From assembly GCA_011391855.1 (NCBI GenBank), contig JAABPT010000274.1, positions 1 to 19,486 on the forward strand: a stretch of DNA of 19,486 bases. The letters run 5' to 3'. Position numbers and translations under genes: made by a program. Below are positions 14,638 to 19,486 of this stretch, piece by piece. How positions within the stretch are numbered: the first letter of the stretch is position 1; the number at the start of each line of letters is the position of its first letter. Below the pieces are notes generated by a model that searched no databases, was not told the DNA's origin, and worked only from the letters and a program-made list of their open reading frames with translations. This DNA is from Burkholderiales bacterium. GTDB taxonomy: Bacteria > Pseudomonadota > Gammaproteobacteria > Burkholderiales > Burkholderiaceae_C.

Positions 14638-17250
14638 TCAGCCCAGCGTGTCGAGCATGCCCTGCGCCTTGGACCGCAGCGCACCTTCTTCGGCCTTGGC
14701 CACCACCTCTTCGAGCAGGTCGCGCGCACCCTCGACGTCGCCGATCTGGCGGAATTCCTCGGCCAGTTCGAGCTTGCGCGCCAGCGGGTCGCCGTCGGCG
14801 GGAACGGGCGGCGGGGGCGGCGAGCCGATGCTGAAGTCTCCGAAGTCCAGCGCATCGTCGGGCAAGGGCGCCGGCGTCGTGCTGACCGGCGCTGGCGGCG
14901 CACCCAGCGACGACAGGTCGCCGAGGTCGAAATCCAGGTCGCCGCCGGGCGCCAGCGGCTGCGGTGCGGCGGACGCCGACCCCGGGGTGCCGGCGCGACC
15001 GGCCGGGTTCGTCCGGGGCTCGTCGTCCAGCAGTTCGAGATCCAGCGGCTCGTTGTCTCTCGGCGTTGGCCCCGACCTGAAGGGCATGGTGGCCTCTTGC
15101 GGCGGCACCGGCGGCTCGCTGGCTCTTCCGTGCGACAGGTCCAATTCCAGGTCGAGCCCCATGTCGTCGTCGAGCGTGGCGTCGAGGGTGGCGTCGGGCG
15201 ACGGCTCAAAGGCGGGCGGCTTCGCGGGCGCGGTGTGCGGCACCGTCGAAGCGCCCAGCGCCTCCACCGGCAGGCCCTGCGCGCCCAGCACCTCGCCGGG
15301 CCGGCCACCGGGGTGGTACAGCGCATTGTCGGGATCGATGCCCAGACCCAACTCCTGCGCCCGCGCCCAGTCCTCGCCCTCGCCACGCGTCAGGCTGTGC
15401 AACTGCGTGGCCAGCAGTTCGAAGCTCTTGATGTCACGCCGCTTGGCATAGACCTCGAGCAGCTTGGTGCGGATGGCCATGCGCTCCGGCGTGGCGCGCA
15501 TCGCCTCCTTCAAAATCTCCTCGGCCTGCAGGTCACGGCCGTAGGCCAGGTAGACGTCGGCCTCGGCCACCGGGTCGACGTCGCCGATGGCGTCGAGCTG
15601 GCTCAGCGAGTAGCTCATCGACGACGAACCGCCCGCGGTGGTGTTGGCGGTCGTCTCGCGGGTATCGATGCGCTGGCCGCCGCTGGCGCCGAAGAAGGAG
15701 TCGGGCTGGAGACGGCTTTCCAGGAACGAGGTTTCACCCGCCGGCCGGCGCATGCGCCCGCGCAGGCGCCACAGGCCCAGGCCGGCGAGCAGCGCCACCA
15801 GCACACCGGCACCCGGCAGCAGCAGCGGGTTGTCCAGCAGCGACTCGAGCAGACCGCCTTCGGCAGGCGCCGCAGCCGGCGCCGCAGCCGGCGCCGGTGC
15901 GGCCGGCGGGGCGGGCCGCGCCACTGGTGGCGCAGGGGCTCGGGCGACAACCGCGGGTGCGGGTGTGGCGGCAGCGGGTGCGGGGGATGCCGGTGCCGGT
16001 GCCGGTGCGGCGGCCGGTGCCGCCGCTGGCGTTGGCGCCGGCGCAACGGCCGGGCCGGCCGCGGCTGTTGCCGCCCCGCCCTGCAGGCGCTTCAATTCTT
16101 CGACGTTGCGCGCCAGTTCGGCCAGCCGGGTGCCTGGGTCCTTGTCGGCCGCGGCCGGCGCGGCACTGGCGGCAGGGGCCGCAGATTGCACCGCCCCCTG
16201 CGACAGCGTCAGCCGGTCGGGCGTGGGGGCGGCGGCCTGTCGGCGGTCTTCCACCTGGGTCTGCACTTGGCCGGCGGCCTGGCGCGCCGGCGCGGTGGCG
16301 GCCTGCGCCGTGCCGCCCGAGGCCAGCCGCTGGCGGTAGGCGGCGAAGTCGTTGCTCTGCGCGACGATGATCTCGCGCGCTTCCTGCGGCGCGACGCGGG
16401 CCGCCTCTTCCGTGGCAGGCACCGACAGCACGACACCCGCCTTCAGGCGGTTCATGTTCTCGCCCATGAAGGCCTGCGGGTTGGCACGGAACAGCGACAC
16501 CAGCATCTGGTCGAGCGAGATACCCGGGCGCTGTGTGCGCGTGGCGATGCGGCTGAGCGAGTCACCGGCCTTGACGCGAACGCTGTCGGCGCCGGCGGCG
16601 GATGCCACGGCCGGCGCAGGGGCCGCCGGTCGCGGCGCTTCAGCCGGGGACGGTCGTGGCGCAGGCGCGGGCGCCGGCGCCTGAGCGGCCGCCGGGGCGG
16701 GTGCGGCCATGGGTGTGGGGACCGGTGCAGGAACCGGTGTTGGAGCTGGACGCGCGGCCGCGGTCACGGGCGCCTGCGCTGCCGGGGCCGGCGCCGGCGA
16801 CAGCACGGGCGCAGCCGCCTGCGCCGCGCGCGAGCCGGGGGGGTCGAACAGCAGCGTGTATTCGCGCACCAGCCGGCCCGAGGCCCAGGTGGCCTCGACG
16901 ATGACGTCGACGAACGGCTCCAGCACGGCGCGGTCGCTGGTGACACGAAGCACGGAGCGGCCGTCGGGCCGCCGCACCACCTGCACCACGGCCGACGGCA
17001 GCACGGGGTTGTACTCGACGCCCGCGGCACGGTAGGCCTCTGGCGGCGCCACGCGCAGCTTCAGCGACTCGGCTTCCTGGGCCGTGATGCTGGTGACCTC
17101 GATTTCGGCGCGCAAGGTCTCACCCAGCGCCGACTGCACGGTGAGCCGGCCCAGGCCCAGCGCCCAGGCCTGCGTGCCCCACAGGCAGGCGGCGGCCAGC
17201 GCCACCCCGTTGAGCGCAAAGCGCGCCGCGTTTGTCGAACGGTATGTCAA
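14638..17250 (-). CDS. fimV: FimV-type polar hub protein, TTG start
   Basis: Large single-pass membrane protein of the FimV/HubP type (870 residues), which in relatives organises the cell pole, type IV pili and chemotaxis. From the proposed TTG start: signal peptide 1-30 ending TQAWA, conserved FimV N-terminal domain about 31-139, Pro/Ala-rich linker, LysM peptidoglycan-binding domain about 223-279, and a short coiled coil about 370-390. These are followed by a second Pro/Ala linker, a membrane segment about 474-496, a TPR-like part about 558-640 (DVYLAYGRDLQAEEILKEAM), an acidic Asp/Leu-rich region and the conserved C-terminal FimV domain about 822-870 (LELAEEFRQIGDVEGARDLL). The ATG at 17331 would put 27 charged residues before the signal peptide. 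truA follows by 1 bp. No confident promoter was found in the 227-bp gap upstream, though 17353-17400 is noticeably AT-rich. Confidence 0.92.
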   Translation of the reverse strand: MTYRSTNAARFALNGVALAAACLWGTQAWALGLGRLTVQSALGETLRAEIEVTSITAQEAESLKLRVAPPEAYRAAGVEYNPVLPSAVVQVVRRPDGRSVLRVTSDRAVLEPFVDVIVEATWASGRLVREYTLLFDPPGSRAAQAAAPVLSPAPAPAAQAPVTAAARPAPTPVPAPVPTPMAAPAPAAAQAPAPAPAPRPSPAEAPRPAAPAPAVASAAGADSVRVKAGDSLSRIATRTQRPGISLDQMLVSLFRANPQAFMGENMNRLKAGVVLSVPATEEAARVAPQEAREIIVAQSNDFAAYRQRLASGGTAQAATAPARQAAGQVQTQVEDRRQAAAPTPDRLTLSQGAVQSAAPAASAAPAAADKDPGTRLAELARNVEELKRLQGGAATAAAGPAVAPAPTPAAAPAAAPAPAPASPAPAAATPAPAVVARAPAPPVARPAPPAAPAPAAAPAAAPAEGGLLESLLDNPLLLPGAGVLVALLAGLGLWRLRGRMRRPAGETSFLESRLQPDSFFGASGGQRIDTRETTANTTAGGSSSMSYSLSQLDAIGDVDPVAEADVYLAYGRDLQAEEILKEAMRATPERMAIRTKLLEVYAKRRDIKSFELLATQLHSLTRGEGEDWARAQELGLGIDPDNALYHPGGRPGEVLGAQGLPVEALGASTVPHTAPAKPPAFEPSPDATLDATLDDDMGLDLELDLSHGRASEPPVPPQEATMPFRSGPTPRDNEPLDLELLDDEPRTNPAGRAGTPGSASAAPQPLAPGGDLDFDLGDLSSLGAPPAPVSTTPAPLPDDALDFGDFSIGSPPPPPVPADGDPLARKLELAEEFRQIGDVEGARDLLEEVVAKAEEGALRSKAQGMLDTLG
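15866..16005 (-). repeat. Short tandem repeats in the fimV Pro/Ala linker
   Basis: A 12-base unit GGCGCCGCAGCC occurs twice in tandem at 15866-15889, followed by a partial copy. A 6-base unit TGCCGG occurs three times at 15988-16005 (+ strand spelling). Both keep the reading frame, so copy-number changes would only lengthen or shorten the Ala/Pro linker between the coiled coil and the membrane segment. Confidence 0.7.
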
Positions 17251-17257
17251 GGCATTT

Positions 17258-17262
17258 CCCCC
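17258..17262 (-). promoter_or_regulatory. Ribosome binding site supporting the fimV TTG start
   Basis: On the - strand GGGGG followed by AAATGCC ends directly at the TTG at 17248-17250, a spacing of seven bases. The ATG within AAATGCC is in another frame. No comparable site precedes the in-frame ATGs at 17331 and 17313, so this site decides the start. Confidence 0.65.
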
Positions 17263-17477
17263 AATGCGATCCGCCCGAACGCTCTTGCCAGGCCAGCCGC
17301 CGTCTCTCTTCATGCCGCCTTCATCCGACACCGAGGTCGGTTGACGAGAAGGCGAAAAATCGCAACAACATCAAGCATATAGGAGCGCAAACTCATGCAG
17401 AGGCTGATGATCGGCGACGAAATACCTTGTTTCCGGCCCATGGCCGGCCTGTTGTCGGCTGGCAACGGGCTTTGGCA

Positions 17478-18632
17478 TCAATGCTGGAGCAGGATGCGCA
17501 GCATGCGGCGCAGCGGCTCGGCCGCGCCCCACAGCAGCTGGTCGCCGATGGTGAAGGCGCCCAGGTACTGCGGCCCCAGCGCCAGCTTGCGCACGCGGCC
17601 GACCGGAATTTCCATGGTGCCCGTCACCGCCACCGGCGTGAGCTGGCGCACCGTGGCTTCACGGGTATTGGGCACGAAACGTACCCAGGCGTTGTCGTTG
17701 GCAATCATCTGTTCGATGTCGGCCAAAGGGACGTCTTTCTTGAGCTTGATCGTCAAGGCCTGGCTGTGGCAGCGCATGGCGCCCACGCGAACGCAGATGG
17801 AATCGATGGGCGTGGCTTGGCTGCCGAAGCCCGGGCCACGGCCCAGGATCTTGTTGGTTTCGGCGCCGCCCTTCCACTCTTCCAGGCTGGTGCCGTCGCC
17901 ACGGTCGCTGTCGATCCACGGAATCAGGCTGCCCGCGAGCGGCACCATGAAATTCTTCGTTGCCTCGGCCGACAGGCCGCGCTGGGTGGCGGCGACCTGG
18001 CGGTCGATTTCCAGGATGGCGCTGGCGGGGTCGTCGAGCAGCGGGCGCACCGCCGCGTTGAGGGTGCCGAACTGGGTGAGCAGTTCGCGCATGTGCTGCG
18101 CACCGCCGCCGCTGGCCGCCTGGTAGGTGGTGGCCGTCATCCATTCCACGAGGTCGGCCTTGAAGAGCGCCCCCACACCCATGAGCATGCAGCTCACGGT
18201 GCAGTTGCCGCCGATGAAGTCCTTGACGCCCTTGGCCAGCGCGCTTTCGATCACGGGTTGGTTCACCGGGTCGAGCACGATCACCGCGTCGTCGTTCATG
18301 CGCAGCGTCTTGGCGGCGTCGATCCAGTAGCCCTTCCAGCCGGCAGCGCGCAGTTGCGGGTAGACGGCCTTGGTGTATTCGCCGCCCTGGGCCGTGATGA
18401 CGATGTCGCAGGCCTTCAGCGCCGCCAGGTCGTTGGCGTCGTGCAGCGTGGCCTCGTTCTTGGCCAGGCCGGCGATGGCCGCCGGCAGCGCACCACCGGC
18501 ATTGCTGGTGCTGAAGAAGACCGGCTCGATGAGCGCAAAGTCGCCTTCGGCGCGCATGCGGTCCATCAGTACCGAGCCGACCATGCCGCGCCAGCCGACG
18601 AGTCCCACACGGGGGTTGTTCGAGAGTGCCAT
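17478..18632 (-). CDS. asd: Aspartate-semialdehyde dehydrogenase
   Basis: Reduces aspartyl phosphate to aspartate semialdehyde with NADPH, the branch point to lysine, diaminopimelate, threonine and methionine. The protein has 384 residues. It opens with the Rossmann motif VGLVGWRGMVGSVLMDRM. The catalytic cysteine is Cys144 in GGNCTVSCMLMG and the active-site histidine is in RVGAMRCHSQA. This is the Gram-negative form resembling E. coli Asd. The ATG at 18632 has an AAAGG ribosome binding site. The gene lies 89 bp after leuB and 227 bp before fimV, a conserved leuB-asd-fimV-truA order in Burkholderiales. It also feeds methionine synthesis through MetZ encoded further downstream. Confidence 0.97.
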   Translation of the reverse strand: MALSNNPRVGLVGWRGMVGSVLMDRMRAEGDFALIEPVFFSTSNAGGALPAAIAGLAKNEATLHDANDLAALKACDIVITAQGGEYTKAVYPQLRAAGWKGYWIDAAKTLRMNDDAVIVLDPVNQPVIESALAKGVKDFIGGNCTVSCMLMGVGALFKADLVEWMTATTYQAASGGGAQHMRELLTQFGTLNAAVRPLLDDPASAILEIDRQVAATQRGLSAEATKNFMVPLAGSLIPWIDSDRGDGTSLEEWKGGAETNKILGRGPGFGSQATPIDSICVRVGAMRCHSQALTIKLKKDVPLADIEQMIANDNAWVRFVPNTREATVRQLTPVAVTGTMEIPVGRVRKLALGPQYLGAFTIGDQLLWGAAEPLRRMLRILLQH

Positions 18633-18656
18633 TTCAGTCTTGCCTTTCCGTAGTGC

Positions 18657-18693
18657 GGACCCCTGGTGCTCCCGGCTCGTTTCGCCGGGGTCC
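18657..18693. other. Nested inverted repeats in the leuB-asd gap
   Basis: GGACCCC (18657-18663) and GGGGTCC (18687-18693) form a 7-bp outer stem. Inside it CCCGGC (18671-18676) and GCCGGG (18684-18689) form a 6-bp stem that competes for the same GGG. There is no T-tract, so a transcription terminator is doubtful; an mRNA processing or attenuation-like element is possible. Confidence 0.4.
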
Positions 18694-18721
18694 AGAACGG
18701 GGCGAGACGATCCGAGAGCGG

Positions 18722-19486
18722 TCAGCTCTGGGTAATCTTGGTGATCTTGGTGCCGGTGATGGCGGCCACGACCGCATCACCCATCTCGCGCGTGCCAACC
18801 TTGGCCGTGCCTTCGCTCCAGATGTCCGGCGTGCGCAAACCGGCGCTGAGCACGGCCTTCACGGCCGACTCGATGCGGTCGGCCGCGGCAGGCTGTTGGA
18901 GCGAATAACGAAGCATCATGGCAGCGGAAAGAATTGTAGCCAGCGGGTTTGCAACACCCTTACCGGCGATGTCGGGCGCGCTGCCGTGGCTGGGCTCGTA
19001 CAGGCCCTTGTTGTCCTTGTCCAGCGACGCACTGGGCAGCATGCCGATGGAACCCGTCAACATGGCGGCTTCGTCGCTCAAGATGTCGCCGAACATGTTG
19101 CCGGTGACGACCACGTCGAAGGCCTTCGGCGCCTTCACCAGTTGCATGGCGGCGTTGTCGACGTACATGTGCTGCAGCTCCACGTCGGGGTACTGGGCGT
19201 GGACCTCGGTGACCACGTCCTTCCAGAACTGGAACGTCTCCAGCACGTTGGCCTTGTCGACGCTGGTGACCTTCCCGCGGGCGCCCTGGCGGCCGCTTCC
19301 TGATGCACGCTTCCTCGCGGCCTGGAAGGCCACATGCGCGATGCGCTCGATCTCCGGCCGGCTGTAGCGCATGGTGTCGAAGGCTTCCTCGGCGCCGGGG
19401 AAGTGGCCGTCGGTGGCGATGCGGCGGCCGCGCGGCTGGCCGAAATAGATATCGCCGGTGAGTTCGCGGATGATGAGGATGTCCAG
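18722..19486 (-). CDS. leuB: 3-isopropylmalate dehydrogenase, 5' end outside window
   Basis: C-terminal 254 residues of the NAD-dependent enzyme that oxidises and decarboxylates 3-isopropylmalate in leucine synthesis. The frame is open through the right edge, so about 100 N-terminal residues are missing. Visible motifs are RELTGDIYFGQPRG, TMRYSRPEIERIAHVAF, the catalytic lysine in SVDKANVLETFQFW, the metal-binding aspartates in NMFGDILSDEAAML, and the NAD-binding HGSAPDIAGKGVANP. An unusual segment ASGSGRQGARG sits between ARKR and KVTSVDKANV, where E. coli has only two residues. The frame and flanking motifs are intact, so it reads as an insertion and not a frameshift. Upstream genes are probably leuC and leuD, not visible here. 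Confidence 0.96.
   Translation of the reverse strand: MDILIIRELTGDIYFGQPRGRRIATDGHFPGAEEAFDTMRYSRPEIERIAHVAFQAARKRASGSGRQGARGKVTSVDKANVLETFQFWKDVVTEVHAQYPDVELQHMYVDNAAMQLVKAPKAFDVVVTGNMFGDILSDEAAMLTGSIGMLPSASLDKDNKGLYEPSHGSAPDIAGKGVANPLATILSAAMMLRYSLQQPAAADRIESAVKAVLSAGLRTPDIWSEGTAKVGTREMGDAVVAAITGTKITKITQS

Noticed and set aside
13851..15386. Reading truA as a 511-residue fusion protein
   Set aside because: The first 250 residues are out-of-frame fimV sequence rich in Arg and Ser. TruA homology begins only at the TTG at 14636.
15097..17382. Very long open frame on the + strand (761 codons) opposite fimV
   Set aside because: It lies antisense to a clear fimV gene. Its translation is Arg/Gly/His-rich without motifs, as expected of the mirror frame of GC-rich Pro/Ala codons.
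17410..17440. CCGGCC-CAT-GGCCGG palindrome after asd as terminator
   Set aside because: The stem is only six base pairs and is followed by AAACAAGG on the asd strand with no T-tract; it is too weak to call.

Overview
The window is GC-rich, densely coding bacterial chromosome. The gene order leuB-asd-fimV-truA-trpF-trpB-trpA-accD-folC-(SPOR protein)-cvpA-purF-metZ-gltX, with FimV, a MetZ-type sulfhydrylase and a trpFBA-accD-folC block, is typical of Betaproteobacteria of the order Burkholderiales (Comamonadaceae or the Rubrivivax/Leptothrix group). The assignment is inferred from gene content and order; no 16S rRNA gene is present.

Left part, + strand (1-2622): a compact sulfur-trafficking operon. 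It starts with a YeeE/YedE-family membrane transporter cut by the left edge. A TusA-like sulfur carrier, a DsrE-like protein, a second small DsrE-like protein ending in Cys-Leu, a GTG-started unrecognised small protein and an NTF2/SnoaL-like protein follow. Spacing is short and one stop/start overlap (GTGA) is present. A plausible logic is uptake of a reduced sulfur species, hand-over to the TusA cysteine and relay through DsrE-fold partners. The exact pathway cannot be read from the window.

Middle (2683-3111): a perfect 11-bp hairpin separates the converging transcription units. A minus-strand cluster of three tRNA genes (Ala-GGC, Glu-TTC, Asp-GTC, all with encoded CCA) lies just downstream of gltX. 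A promoter-like sequence for the cluster overlaps the end of gltX.

Right part, - strand (3097-19486): about 16 kb of co-oriented housekeeping genes with many short gaps or overlaps (purF/metZ 4 bp, trpB/trpA 4 bp, SPOR/cvpA 1 bp, fimV/truA 1-bp gap, truA/trpF probably overlapping). They cover leucine, lysine/threonine/methionine, tryptophan, fatty acid, folate and purine synthesis, tRNA charging and modification, and polar or septal envelope proteins. leuB runs off the right edge.

The most unusual features are a REP-like double-hairpin repeat read in frame as a C-terminal tail of TrpB, the small-protein set of the sulfur operon, likely TTG starts for fimV and truA, a trpF gene without an obvious start, and apparent in-frame insertions in GltX and LeuB. 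No mobile element, CRISPR array or rRNA was seen. No gene-free stretch exceeds 300 bases; the longest is 17251-17477 between asd and fimV.
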